Of a DNA stretch of 64,000 bases, positions 12,501 to 26,800 are shown piece by piece. The translations under genes were made by a program, and so were the position numbers. The notes under the pieces are model-generated. The model saw only the letters and a program-made list of their open reading frames with translations, did not search any database and was not told where the DNA came from. Numbering within the stretch: position 1 is the stretch's first letter; the number at the start of each line of letters is the position of its first letter. This stretch comes from Heliopora coerulea (Eukaryota > Cnidaria > Anthozoa > Scleralcyonacea > Helioporidae), in assembly GCA_030142905.1 (NCBI GenBank), contig JASJOG010000542.1:56911-120910 (forward strand). Direction: 5' to 3'.

Positions 12501-15500
12501 TGGAAGAGTGTAAGAGAGAAAGGAACTGGAGGGAAGGAAAGGGAATTCATAACTAAACTTTATAAATACATGACGATGAGTGAATGATAAAATAACAGTC
12601 AGTACATATGTCAAAGATATTTACCTTTTTTGCTGAAAATTGGTTTTCACTGCTAAAAATTGTTATGTGCTGGCTTATCCAAGCTTAAAAACACTACCTG
12701 CCAGAATGATAAAGTTATTATAGCCACTCAAAATTCACTTCCAAGATCAGGGCTCATAATCAGCCCACTCCAGATGACAATGGGTGATTAAATTTTACAA
12801 GAATGTGTACTAATTACATTTAAAAATCCACAAAACATTACTTGTAATTCTTGGCATGACTTACTTGATTAAACTTGTTTATTTTGAAGAGAAAATTGCT
12901 TATTTTATGGCTTTTATTTTCAGTGGTAGGCATTGGTTCAACTCTTTTTCATGCAACATTACGTTATGAAATGCAGGTAAGACATACTCCATGTGAGAGT
13001 ATACAGTACTAGTTTTGTTTTCAGTTAATCTGAATTTCTTATGCTATTTATATAATTAATGCTCAATTCAACCATGAGCAAAAACAGCAAGTGAGAATTA
13101 TTGAGATCAAGATTAGATTGACTGAGAAACTACAACAATAATCTGTTGTAGTAACTTTGTTTCACCCTGTAAAAAATTACTGAAAAAAGTAAAAATGTTG
13201 TGTCATAAACCGGACATTAACATAATTTGCGGTGCTGATTTGTGTTATGCCGTATTGTTCTTAAAAAGGTAGACAGTTGAACAGTGGTAGATTGCTTTCC
13301 TATTAGCGAGACTGAATGGCTATATCTCCAAAAAAGGGAAAAAATAGGCCCAATGATGTGCTGAGGGAGCACGTCGTTTACAAGAAGTGCCCAATTAAAA
13401 AACGTTGCTTTATCCTTTGAATTTCACCTGAACTGCATGTAGTATTTACAAGTTTAGGACAAAAAAATAATACCACTCATGTATATCATATAAAGGCCCG
13501 TTATTATAATAATCTGCGCACAGCCTGTTTTAGCAACAGGGCATAAAGTGTGAGAACGGAGTTGTAGACAAGAAAATAATAGGCTAGGGGGACTAAAAGG
13601 GCACCTGATGATTAGCGCAAAAGAGGGCGGGACTAAGGTCTCATTTACCCCTCCCAGGGCTTCCGTTTGTAACTCTTATTCAGCCAATCGAGTCGCGTAC
13701 GAGCCTACTTTTGTTCTGATTTTTATCCATAGCAAATCGAAAAATCAAGCGACCAAATACAATTGCAAATTTCTTAAAAAGAAATGACCAAACAAGCGAG
13801 CAAAAGTGGCGCCCGTCACTCCTTCCCCCAAACACCTCGGGGTGACCGTGAGTTCACGGGAACAAAGCCCCTGCAGAATAACACTTACACTGATCCACCC
13901 GCACGTGGACCCCTAGGTTGTGGGTGGGTTACTTTTTGCTATATTCTCAGAATAGTCCAGTTGCCTTTCATGCACGTGGGAGACGTCTATCGGTCTTCAA
14001 TGAAGACATGCTGAATGGCATACTATTTGGGTTGACCTAAAAAACACGCAATCATCAATTTTTCAAAGACTTCAAAAAGCACTCATCCTACGGACTCGTA
14101 GAATTTTGAGAGTCTTTGAAAAAGTCAGTTGTGCATGTTTTTTCCAAATTGCGCTCGAAACTATGCTGTTGCCTGTACTAATTTTGACATTGACTGTCGT
14201 GCAATCTGTTGTTGTAATGAGTTCAGATACGATTATAGTCGACTCTGGGCAGTAATTTCTTTGTTGCTGGACACGGTTTTTAATGTCCTTCTGGATTGGA
14301 CCAGCCTCTTTGTATTTTAAGTCATTAGTTCCAATATGGATAACAACATCCTCAGTGATGGTTTAATATGATCAACCAAATTGTCAACTGTGGTATACCT
14401 GAAGCAGCGACTTTGAGATTTTCTTTGTTTCAGTTCTCTAGTCATAGAATCTCCTACTATTAATGTTTGACCAATTTACTAATTACTTATCTTCTCTTTT
14501 GTTAAAGTCCCTTGTCCACTTAAACATTGACGGATCTAGTGGGATGAAAAAGATCTTGACTCTTCCTGTATAGAACTTATAATGTTATAGTGCACAGTTA
14601 AATATTTAGTGCACCCGCGTGATCTAGGACCCCGTCCCTGTTAGGGCGAGAGCTTTCGAAGTTTAAATTTGTTCTAGGTGAATTAACTGTACAAGGAAGA
14701 CTACTTCAGTCTGCCATAATTTTAACCTCCGTTTTAATGACTGTTCTGTTTTAATGGTTTTTAGCTGTTGGATGAACTCCCAATGATTTATGCTACTTGT
14801 GTCTTTATCTATTGTGTGTAAGTACTAATTGCCTTGTTTCTTAATTTAACTCTTAAATATGTATATGTATGTATTTATGTATGTATTTATGTATGTATGT
14901 GTGTATTTATGTATGTATGTATGTATGTATGTACGTATGTATTTATATATGTATGTATGTATGTATTTGAGTGTATGTATGTATGTACGTATGTTTTTAT
15001 AAATGTATGTACGTATGTATGTATGTATGCATTTATGTATATATATTCAAAATGCTCATTAATAATTGAAAAAGAAAACACAAAAGAAATTGGCTACTAA
15101 TTATTACGCTGTAAATCCGATACAGAATCTTTCTGATTCAAATAACCTTTTCCTTCAATTTTCTCGGTTAAAATTTCCTGAAACCTCAAAATGGCGGGCA
15201 AACGTATACATTTGAGTGCATTCGTATTTTAAGAAGGATACAATATTTACGACGAAACTACATATATGATTATAATTATCCAAAATCAAGATTAGCATGA
15301 AAAATATACAAAGGAAAATCATAACCCTGTCATGTCTTTAAATGTGATGAGAACACAATTACTTTTCTCCTCAAATTTTTGAGGCTTAGAAAATATCAAT
15401 TTTCAAAGTTTCTCCGGAAGTTAACGTTTTAACAGCTTATTTTTTGAAGTCATTTAAAAAACTCACAGAATGTGCTTTATGTTCTCGAGTTTTTAGCGAA

Positions 15501-16621
15501 CAGATGGACAGACGGATATGCTTCTGTTATTATTCTCTGTCTCTCTATTTATTTGTATATGTATCTATACATGTATAAAAAACTAAAAAAATATTTAAAG
15601 CATTTTCAGAATGTTGTCCTCTGAGGAATACTATTTTCATGCAACATTTTAACTAATTTGGTATATTTTTATATTCGTATGTTTTAAATTCGTCTATCTT
15701 CTGGTGACAATGTTTTTGCGAACAAGTGCATTGTTTGTAGCTCCCGATGATAGCTTAGCCACGAGAAATTCGTGATGGCAATATTAATCTTCTCAGCTTG
15801 TTTTTGTATATATACAAATACACACGCATACATGTGAACATAAACGCACGTATACGTACACAGCTCACACATGCACGCCTACATTTGTTTCTACATTTAC
15901 GTAGACTAAGACATAAAAACAGACACAGACATGTACACATACATATGCATATACATGTGAAGATAAAACATCAAGAATATAGAAAAAATGGAGTTTAATA
16001 AGAAAGTACAATAATATTTCATAGCGCTGGCCTTTCCTTAGAATCTAAATGCGAAGGAGGGACAGTACCCTGAAGTATTATTGTATTTTCTTTGCCCTTG
16101 ATCTTTTACATCTGGTTAGACTTTAGGAAGAGCTGAATCTTGATGCTTGCATGTCCATATCCATATCCATTGACTGGCAGCCCCTTTATTGCTAATAGTA
16201 TATATATATATATATATTGTTATGTATATATTATAAATGTTTAAATAATGTTATATTAATTTATAATATTTATTTAAATAATATTATTATATTATAAACA
16301 TTTTGACACCTTCTTTCGAATGCTTTATTATAAGTTGACAAATACTGATGAAGGAAATATCGAGTGCCCATATACCTCGACTTTTTAAGACCTAACCGTG
16401 ACCTGTTGCGAAAATGCATGTCGACGAGTTCACTATCTATGAGGTGGGCACACCGATTAAGTGAAGAGAGTGCTTGGCAGAGCATCGCACTAGATTCGCG
16501 GGGTCGCGGGTTCGATTCCCGGCCGGAAGGCCAAAATTGCATTTTTGCAACAGGTCCCGATTAGGTCTTAAAAAGTCGAGGTATTTGGGCACTCGATATT
16601 TCCATCATCAGTATTTGTCAA

Positions 16622-16661
<40 letters not shown>

Positions 16662-16669
16662 GTACATAA

Positions 16670-16705
<36 letters not shown>

Positions 16706-19700
16706 TTATAAACCCAATGAATTCTGATTTTTTGATGTATATTATTGGTATTATTAATACCAAAAATCTGCGGCAGGCCACCCTCAAACGATACTCAGTG
16801 ACCGTCGAGTTGAATGGAATGGATTTACGTAGTGGTTGATTGTGCTGGTATATGGTCGGTGATGGTTTAATGTTGCGTCTTGAGTTTCCGACATGCTTGT
16901 TTGCTCTTTTCATCAGTTTATTTTAATTGCTTCAGGTAGTCTACATGGTCAGCACATACTTATATGTATATCGTAAATAATCATGACGGTTGCATTGCGT
17001 CGCGGGTGGGCGGTCTCCGGAGATGCTAACTTGATCGTTATCATTGGTCTGTGGCACTTAAGGCCCTGTTTATGTGAGGAAAGGGTGACCCTCCTAATGG
17101 GGCCTTCGAGGAGGGCCAAAAGATAGCCTCTGTTTACATACATAGGGTGACCCTTCTAGCAGGGGCAACTTAACTATTTGGGTCATTTTACCTCTGCGTG
17201 ATAATTACGTATTTAGTAAGAAACAAAATGGCGTTATCCTTTCATGTAGAATTTGACGATTTTCATTCTTTGTTTGTTTCTAAATTTGTTGATTGCGGAA
17301 GATGGTTCGATGCCGAGGTAGTTCTATCTTCATTCGTTACACCATTGTTTGCCCGATATGTTGAAGAGATTTTGCCTGGCCTGTACGGATGCGAAGCCAT
17401 TGCTGAGAATACAGCGGACTATATTTTGTGCGCTCTTATACTGCAACATAACCCGTCTGGGAGGGTTGCCCCATCCGATGTATTTACATGGCTTAAATCA
17501 ACAAAAAGATGGTCCTGCTGCCAGGGTTACCCTAGCAAACTAGTAGGGTCGCTCTAAACCCCCTCCCAGGGACACCCTAGCACCAACGTAAACGAAACGT
17601 GAAAAGACAATAGACTAAGGTAACCTTGCTACCCTTCTGCAAGGGTTGCCCTACCTTCATGTAAACAGGCCCTAAAATTCCGATTATCCCTCAAATTCCT
17701 TGTCTCAAAAATGACTTTTACATGTCTAGGGTGGCTTGTGATACTGAACCGCAGAAAAGGAACTTCGGTTTAAAATTATTTCTTTCCTGTTTTAGCATTG
17801 TTACAACAGTGGTAAGTCATCAGAAAGACGATACTTAGTCAAGGTGGTGATAATTATTCATCTGATGCTGACAAACTTCTTTTGAAATAGGCAGAAGTTG
17901 ACCACAGAAAGACTGCGCGCATTGTGGACTAGGTGTGGGGAAATTAAAACCCAATAGTATACAATCTGACATGGTGACATAGATATGGTGAAATTCCGGC
18001 TGGTAATATGTTACATGCTAGGCTTTTTTGAGCTCGGGCTGAGACAGTCTAGTACGATAAAAGACATCTTGAGGACACACTTTGTACGCAAAAATATTGA
18101 TTAACCTTGGAACGGGATAGCAAGTCTTTTTAAATTTTGTCGGAAGTTGAAATACTGGTGGACGTAACCTAAAAACCAGACAACATATACTGAGTAAAAG
18201 AAAGTTGAAAAGTGCCATAATCGTGCATTTTAAGTTGTTCATTTACACATAAAATACAATATATTTTATTCTGTTTTTCATAACTGAAATTTCCAATTTT
18301 GCAAATAATTTTTGACTTCTCTTTTCATTTTTTTCCATTAATAACCGTATACGAGAAGCAACCTCTAGTTGCATAAGTACGGAATCAGCTCAGGGGAGAA
18401 ATTTACTTAATACATGCTGCCCCCATTATGAACCAATGGCTATTGATTCTACTGAGCGCCATGTGGAGTTCAACTGTGAACAATGGTGCCAATTATATCA
18501 GGTGGTTGCGTTAGGATTTAAAATTGAGTATTAGGGTTTTCACGCTCATTGAAGCGGTTCATTGAAGCGGTTCATTGAAGCGGTTCATTGAAGCGGTTCA
18601 TTGAAGCGGTTCATTGAAGTGGTCTACAATCCAAATTATCAAGGCCGTTTCATAAGATTCAATTTAACGGATACAATTTTCAGATTTAGACAGTTGATTC
18701 TAGTTCCCAAGATTTGATTTGTCGGATCCGACTGTCGTAAGGCCATTCTAAAGTTGTTCTCACAGAGATATCAGATCCGACGAATTGGGTCGTGTAACCC
18801 TACCTAAAGAAGAAATGGGTTTTAAAACTTGATCAAGAATATTAAATGGCACATTTCATTGTTTTTCTCCTATATCCAATGGTTCTACTCGCACGCATCA
18901 CCGTCTTTCTCCGTCCCTTCTCCGTTCCTTTCATACCCCTACCATTCTTCTCTGCTTCTGCTCGTCTACTCCACTTTTCTTCTCGTACTCTCCGCCGTTG
19001 TTTTGTACTTCACAGTTCTTTTCGTAGCCTACAGCGCTTTTTCATAACCATACCGCGTTCTTCACGTACACTTTTCACAGTTCTTCTCCTGAATTCAACG
19101 TTCGTCCCCTACACCATTCGTTTACTACCACCTCCATGCATCCTTTTTACATTTTTTGTTTTGCTTCCACCCTCCACCCTCCATTATCCGTCTCCTACCC
19201 TCAATTTTCTTCTACTCCCCAACGTTCGTCTCTTACGCTCAACTGTTCCATAACCCCCCGTTTCCTTCGTTCTTTCTTGTTCATAATGTTCCATCCACCT
19301 TCTTCTTACTCTTCACCTTTCCCTTCTTGCACTCCATAACTCTTTACCTATCCTTCATCGTTCTTCTCCAACTTTATACCGTTTTTTTCTCACCACCATT
19401 GTTCTCGTACTTCTCATTCATTCTCACCATAAATGTACCCTTCGGCTGTCGTTATGTACGCTTGTACTTCTCGTACTTAGTAACGTTCTCTTACACATCG
19501 TCATGATTCTTGTACACTCTACCATTTTCCTTGTACCCTCCACCGTTTTTTATTTTCTTCCGTTCTTCTGCTAACCACTATCATTTTCTTTCTATCAAAC
19601 ATCCTACACATTTTCTCCACCCATGTTGGAGGGCAAACAATGACTGTGCTTGGAGGGAAAGGACTGGCAGATTTTTTTAGGATAGAAATACCTTACTTTA

Positions 19701-20804
19701 CGTGGTGGCCTGAGGTAGTCTGATTCCTTAACTTGAAAAAAACTCGCGCCACCCCTGCACTTGGGAGTTTCCGTCGAATTGGCTGAAATTCTAACCGGTA
19801 ATAACAGTGCTACTTGGTTACCAAATTTTTAGTTACAATGCTCACTTTAATTTACGATTTTAATCGTTCTTTTACCTTCCACTGTTCTTCTGATAATCTC
19901 TGGGTCTCTTTCTACACTTGTCGCTTCTTGTGATCTCTTGTTTATTTCTTACCCTTCTCTGTATTCCCTGAACCGGCACGCTTTTGCGTTGTTTGAGCAT
20001 CCAAGGATTCTTATGTGTTATTGTCAATGCAAATTTAAAATTCAACGACTTCTTAAGTAACGACGGCTTCGGTAGTAACTAGTAGGTCCTTATTACGGCT
20101 GACTTTCAACAGCGATATAAGTTTGTGTGGGTGACAATTCTACTGCAAAAACGTTTGTGGAAATTTGTTTTCAGGAAAGCCGGTGATCCATTGCAAGAGG
20201 TAAAGAAGAAGTGACAATCACCTTACATTGCTATAACGAATTATTGGCATTCCAATAGCTGTGATGACGTTTACGACGATTTGATCATGCGAGAGCGTGG
20301 TTTTAAAGATTTTAAAGATTTTACTTACATTTTTCCAATGTCACTATAATAAAGACAATACTCGATGTCATAAGAAAACCATTTTTGATGCAGCACGATA
20401 TGTATAAACCATGTAAATTTATTAACGGCTAAGCGCGGGTTTCGCTTACTCCAGTTTTCATCAAAGTATCGAAACACTACGTGGTTCTGCTGACTTACAT
20501 ATAACTGGACTACTGAGTAAGAAAAAAAAAAAATTGTTTGCAAGATGGTGGCATTTTGCACAAAAGAGTACAAAAACAGTTAAACATAATAATTTACGTC
20601 TTAGTAACAGATCTGGATATACAATTACCAGCGAGAATCTAATTCGATTAACCAATCACAACCAAGAACTAAAAAAAGTTTATACGCTGGGAAAGCGATG
20701 AAGAATTTGGCGGAATGTGGGAGAGAGTTGATTGAGGTGAAGGACGGAAGAAGGTAGAACAGATAATGAAGTTAGTAATATTATTGGTAATAATAACAAT
20801 AATA

Positions 20805-20835
<31 letters not shown>

Positions 20836-23800
20836 TGGTGATGATGATGATAATAATGATGATGATGATGATGATGATGATGATCTTTATTTTAGAAGGG
20901 TAACTGTATCAGTGATTCACTTTTCTCCCTGGAGGCCGTTCATACTCTTCAAAATACGAATTATATCTATAATCTAAAGTCGAAATTACAGAAATGAAAT
21001 AAAATTAAACAAATTACAACCTATAAATTAATTTATAAGATCATTCAGCTTAATCTAAACTATGTCTTCATATACGTTCAGAAACTATGAAAGCTTAAGA
21101 GAAAGGTGAGATTAGCTTATCCGGAATTGAGCTCATATAGTTCTCAAAACGTTGTTTTGGATAGCCATTTCTCTTGAAAAATTTCGTTAGAATAAGGTGG
21201 TTTAGATTGGTGAAGACATGCCAGTCATGAAGAACGGGATCTTTATGTGATCACAAAATGGTAAAAGATATCTAAATCTAACGAAAGTTAGAGTGGTCAA
21301 ATTCTAGCAAGATCTTATGACTCTTAGTTCTCTTTTTGTCACTTTTTTGGGGGGGGAGGGCAGCATTTTCGGCCATCAGTGTCCTGAAAACGTTGACCCA
21401 CAACTGTTTAAAATAAATATCTGACTTAATTTTTAGCAGCGGCGTAAAAGAATGTTACTAGGGTGTAATAACTACCATAAATGCTCGTTGAATGTTTTCC
21501 CCCTGACGGAGGCGGGTACGGGCAACCGAGAGAGAGTTGACATGTTAGTCGCCAGCATGACTGACGTTAGTTAGTCGAGTCAAGGTAACAGTCTCGGTGA
21601 ACAAGTTAATGTGTTGATTATATTAAGTCATTTTCGTGTTGTTGATTGACGAACGTAAAACCAACTGATTACTATTTATTTGAAGGTTGATCGCTGTTGA
21701 AGAGCGAAGTTTGAATAAGTTTACGCACGAGCGCTGGTTAGGAATAAGAATTAATGTTCATAGTGGAGACAGAATATTCCGTTTTTCTATGGAATATTCC
21801 TTGGACATACCTGCTTTTTGAGTCTTCTTTTATTCTTTCTTTTCCTCTCCCGCCCCGGGCGGCAATTTGCCTCGTTACGCCACTGATTGTACGGTCAGCA
21901 ATTCTTGCGATCACAGTGGTCATACGGTGTCGATCACGGAGGGTTTAGTTCTCAGGCGATCCAATTTTGAGCGAAGGGACAGTAAATGCTCACAAACCTA
22001 ACCGATGTTTTGTTTATAAATATTCTTGATTGTCATCGTGTTGTGAGCAATCCCTTATTTTATGTTTAGTAATACCGTGGTAACCATAATTACCCATAAA
22101 AATTAATAAATGATGACAATACGTGTCTGTCTTATCTGGTAAGATTTATTTGACAATTTTATGATCTCTTGTTGGCGTTATATAGTTAATTACTTGTGAA
22201 GTATTGGATGATTGGCGGAGCTATAACAGATAATTTATTTTCTTTAAACTTAGGTTTATATTGTTGTGGTCAATCCGTTGCTGTTTCAGGTAAATTATTT
22301 TGATTTTTAACTAATTTTCATTTTGCCGTAACATGTCTTGAAATATGTTTCGCAGAACCGTTAGACAAAATGTACGGTGACTTAGAATTACGTCCGGACG
22401 TAAGCATGAAAAGCTCATTAGTACGAAAACAAATTAATATCAATTTCAAAAACTCACTGATCATTCATAGGGAAAACACCAAAGAAAGACATTGCCCTGT
22501 CGTATCATTAAATCCCGACCGTAAAGACTTGGTTTATAGTCAAATTTGAGTGGCTCGGAAAAAAGTAATTTTAAAACTTACTTCGTCGATTAGAGTAAAC
22601 AGAGAAACATGATTTTAAGTTACGTTACCAGGACTATTTAATGTAGCGGTCTGTGATCTCAATGGGTTCAATTTCTCTCAAACCTTGTTGGTCCCAGAAC
22701 GACGAGCGGCAAGCTGAAGTTGAAAATGAAGCGTAAACTGTTTTGTGTTGGAAGGATACTAAACATGAACCCACGAACGCCATGTCGTTCGACGCGGTTT
22801 TTTAGAGCGATGTAGTGGAAGTGAAATCTTACAATAAAAGTCACGGGATTTATCCCAGATATTGTAAAAATTTTCGAAAAGTACTATCTCATGCGGTATT
22901 TAACAGAATTATTTAGACGATAATTATTTCCGGACAGATGCTAAACAACAATCATATGGCTGAGTTACAAAAGCTACAAAACGTTATGGCTCGAATTATG
23001 CAAATAGGAAACTCGGGAAATGCAGTTTGTGGAATGCTGGGCCTGTTGAGTGTTGAAGTTACAGTAGGCCAGCGTAAATTGTACCTTTTTGGAAAGTTAC
23101 TAAACATGAGCCTAGGAACATGTCGGCTGGTTTTTAATTCTTATTAGATTGATGCAATGGAAGTGGAATCCTTTACAAAGAAACTCACGGGATTTATCCC
23201 AGATATTGTAAGATTTCTTGGAAAGTACGATCTCATGGAGTACTGAACGGAATTTATTTTGACGAATTGTTTTCTCTATAAGAACGTGCGGAAGAAGACT
23301 ATAAATTTTTAGGAGTGGTATCTACACGAAGATAGGATAATTAGGAACGAGGAACTCTATGTTCATGCGAAGGTTCATCCAAAAATGAAGTTTCCTACAG
23401 GGCGGAACTACATAAGCAGAATCGAAAACATTTGAATGGAATAACTGACGTTCTGTGATTAATTTTTGAATCATATAAGATTAGAAGGAAACGTCTTGAT
23501 AATCCTAATGCAAATATTGGTCGCTGTGATTTATGTTAGTGCAGAATTTTGTATCCAGTAACCCACTCTTTGCTCAATTGTAAAGGAGCTTATGATCGAA
23601 GATAACAGTTATGAAACTGGAATGACACCCAGCCAGTTACACTTGCCGAACATTTAGTTTCCTGATCGGGTTTGGACTTTTTTCTTCTTGGAGTAACGCT
23701 ATGCGAGGACTTAGAACTGTGGACATAAATTTTACTGGAATCAGTATGTTAAATTTCTTCATGTTTTGAAAGCACTATGCTCTCATTATTACTAATTACC

Positions 23801-26800
23801 TTCTTTTTAGTTTGCAAAATACTATTCAACAATTGGGGGTTATAAAGAATTCAACTCACTCTTTTATTTATTATCTCTTTAATTAATTAATTAATTAATT
23901 AATTTATTTATATAATTATTTATTTATTTATTTACTTACTTATTTGTTTAATTTATTTGTTTTTTTATGTACTTAGTGGGCATATGGCTTGGCTGTTGCA
24001 GCTCTCATTATTTTGACCGCTTATACTTCGAGGTAAGAAATTGGTTAGAATCCTTATCTTTGTACAGTATTATTTTTTGTATTTTACGTCATGTGAAATT
24101 ATAAGGTTTAAGTGAACCGTTTGGATGAAGGCATTCGTTTGAATGATTTCCAGTTCTTTCTGGTATAATTTATTTTATATTTTCGTTGAATGAGTGTTAT
24201 GTTCATACCACCTGAAGAGCAAGGTATCAAGTAAGTAGAACTGATGACAAAATAATCAAGGACAAGAAATCGATGAGAATATTGTTGCTCTGCATCGTAG
24301 GCCTTAGAGATCAGCTGCCGTGCTCAAGCTGGTAAAACCAATGCTGTCGTCTGCTTTCACATGTCTCACGATACAATTAATTTACAATACGATTTAGTTG
24401 TTCCTCGGTACGCTACTCACGATACGATACTAGGAACCTTAAGATCTACGACATCAACTTGACGACGTCTTTCAAACAAAAGAACTTTTCATGCAAAATG
24501 AAGAGAATGAATAATTTTTATTCTCCAGAGCATTCTCAACACCGTCATCGTTGTGCATTCTACGTCACCTGGACCATTTTCATGTCTGAAGGACGACGTC
24601 AACTCGTGCTGTGCAAAAGGCTGTTGCTGAAGATTGAATTCAACCCATGTAAACCACATTCGAGCCTACGTTATGTAACATGAAACACGTGTATAATAAA
24701 GCGGGCGGCGTAACACGTGGGACTGGTGCGACCTTGGTCGTACCAGCAATTTCACCAATGTCAAAAATAATGAACGCTTCCACCACCCGTGAATAATGAA
24801 TGTGATCATGCAACTGCCATGATACCGTATGTGTATCATATGTATCTAAATCCACCCGCAATGGCCGATTCCCCTCATACATCTGCTGAATACAACTACC
24901 AGACTGCCTTTCGACATTTTGTAATGTTAATCTGAACAATTGCCTTTCCATTCGCTTCGGGAATTCAATGTTTGCATGAAGATGAAAAAACTGCAAAGTA
25001 TTCTGGTAATTGCATTCAGTTGGCGTGATTAGGGGAACCAGCCGTTACATATGATATGTGCATACAAAAGTCATTGGCCAGCCATGATGAAGACTTGCCA
25101 CAACCTGACTTCATCTAGTATTCGTGAGTGTCGAAATTTTCAGTCGTCGGCTTGTTTCACTCGAGGATTTAAATCTAATCTAAGATTCTGGTGCGAAAAT
25201 TTAATCATATATGGGAGGGTGCCTATCGTTGCAACTCAATGTCTTTATTGCATTCGCTACTGCTTGATGCATTGCCGACGGAAAAGGGCAGTGATAGATT
25301 TCATAGGCGTAGGAAGCGGGGAACCGCGGAGGGATGTGTCCCCCCAGTAGTGGAATTGGGGGGCGGTGCCCCCCAATATTTACGACAGTCGGTCTTTTTA
25401 TAATGTAGTTGATCAGGTTGGACAAAAAAATCAGCTGTAAAGTTAATATTTTTAATTATCATTTTTTCATGATCTTTATATTCTTTTGTGAAACTGCTTT
25501 CAAAATGTAGGAAATAGTGTTTCGATGCCTTATCTCTGAGGTCGCATGCCCCTGGACCTCTCCACAGGTGGGTTGTACCCCCCAGTAATTAATTGGTTCC
25601 TACGCCTCTGGATTTTGCCGCATAGTGACTAAAGTGCTTTACACTGATTTTACTCAAAATTTAAAATCTTGCATAAAACGGTCATTCCATGGTAGAATAA
25701 TTACTACTTACTGACGAGCGTGAGGTCTGTAGTAGTGAAATATCGGATCGATGTTCACGAGTCGAGGTCCGTGCAAAAACAGATTATTTCTGGCAGTTTT
25801 ACGTGAAGAGAGGTCGTAATTATACCTGAGGATTTTTTATTTCTTTTAGGAAATATAATGTTTCAGGGAGACTGCTATTCTTTGCAATTTTTAGGTAAGG
25901 CAAATTTCGTGTGATATCATTACATTATATACAGTAGACGAAAATTCAGATATATTTCTTGTGATAGCAAATCACCAAAAAATTTCTTTTGAATATTTCC
26001 TGTCTTGAATTAGCTGATCCATTATGAGAGTAAAACTTGTCAAGTTTAATTCCTCAAAGACGAAATTTCCTGATCAATCAAAACTGCGAAAGTCAACTCT
26101 AAAACCGAGTTGAGTTGAGCGGGATTTGAGCTTGTATGTTTGACTTTCCGGACTGCTGCTCTACAAGTTGAACTGCCCAGTAAACTGAAAACCTATGTCG
26201 GTAATCCACATGACCATGTGCAGTGTATCGATTCTGTGTGAGAAGGAACCTCGGAGTAACATACAGAGAAAGTTTCATCATAAACCACACTATGAACAGT
26301 AACTGAAAAAACTGAGTTAACATGAGTGGGATCATCCCCCCTAGATAAACGTTAAGTTGTCGCGTGAAACAAGCATACTGGTCCCATTTGTTTTGGTAGC
26401 TCAATTGACTTACTCATTGTGGATCAATGATGCAATTTTGACTTCATTTTAACCTGAGAATAACTCTGACATTAACGTGTCAAAATTACTGCACGTATAA
26501 GTTTACCTTCTTGACTAGAAAAAAATCAAGCGTTTTTGCCTGTCCTTTCACTGTTTTGGTCCATTTGACGAATTAACCATTTTTGGCTACGTAACGGACC
26601 GTGACATGTTTCTGTCACATGACCTCTGTTCACAGTTTGGTAAGGGTTGCAAAAAAGGCGATTTCAAATCAACACACATTCTCTTGGGAAAGAGCGCAAA
26701 GTGACGGAGACGAAAAGAACCGTTAAAGTGTTAAAAATTGCTTTTTAGAGGAAATGGGATGAGATGGATTGTTCATCTGGACAATGTACATTTTCCCAAA

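Larger units (their letters stand above)
11496..12923 (+). other. ACER3 intron 2
   Basis: It contains a polypurine microsatellite close to the donor, a foldback element and a second purine-rich patch (12425-12545). No coding feature was found. Confidence 0.75.
14818..17795 (+). other. ACER3 intron 4 region; missing exon expected here
   Basis: A repeat-rich intron with a GTAT array, an AC-rich tract (15800-15950), (TA)n arrays, a foldback with tRNA-like core and a Harbinger-like element. The roughly 20 residues missing from the ceramidase should be encoded here, if they are retained. I found no convincing exon. Confidence 0.6.
17812..22253 (+). other. ACER3 intron 5
   Basis: A 4.4-kb intron with a 13-bp minisatellite, a pyrimidine-rich degenerate repeat and an AAT/GAT microsatellite next to a possible retrotransposon 3' end. 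No other gene was seen. Confidence 0.7.
22290..23976 (+). other. ACER3 intron 6
   Basis: It holds a decayed reverse-transcriptase C-terminal fragment with an internal duplication, and an AT tract just before the next exon. Confidence 0.7.

Noticed and set aside
14834..15100. Tyr/Val/Cys-rich frames on both strands
   Set aside because: Translation of the GTAT microsatellite.
15762..15830. Candidate for the missing ceramidase exon (frame [13 protein letters not shown] after 'gatagcttag')
   Set aside because: It is hydrophobic and in the right acceptor phase, but the upstream tract is a poor acceptor. The only donor in the right phase lies inside an AC-rich repeat, and the resulting length does not match the family.
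16270..16564. Frames reading '[11 protein letters not shown]' (minus) and its plus-strand partner as genes
   Set aside because: This peptide is the translation of a tRNA-like B box and flanks, a well-known artefact of tRNA-derived repeats.
18829..19506. Overlapping 67-135-codon frames as a membrane protein
   Set aside because: They arise from C/T-rich repeat DNA, which lacks stop codons; several frames are open at once.
24640..24996. 118-codon minus-strand frame as a gene
   Set aside because: No recognisable family, no splice or repeat context, and it lies in a ceramidase intron.
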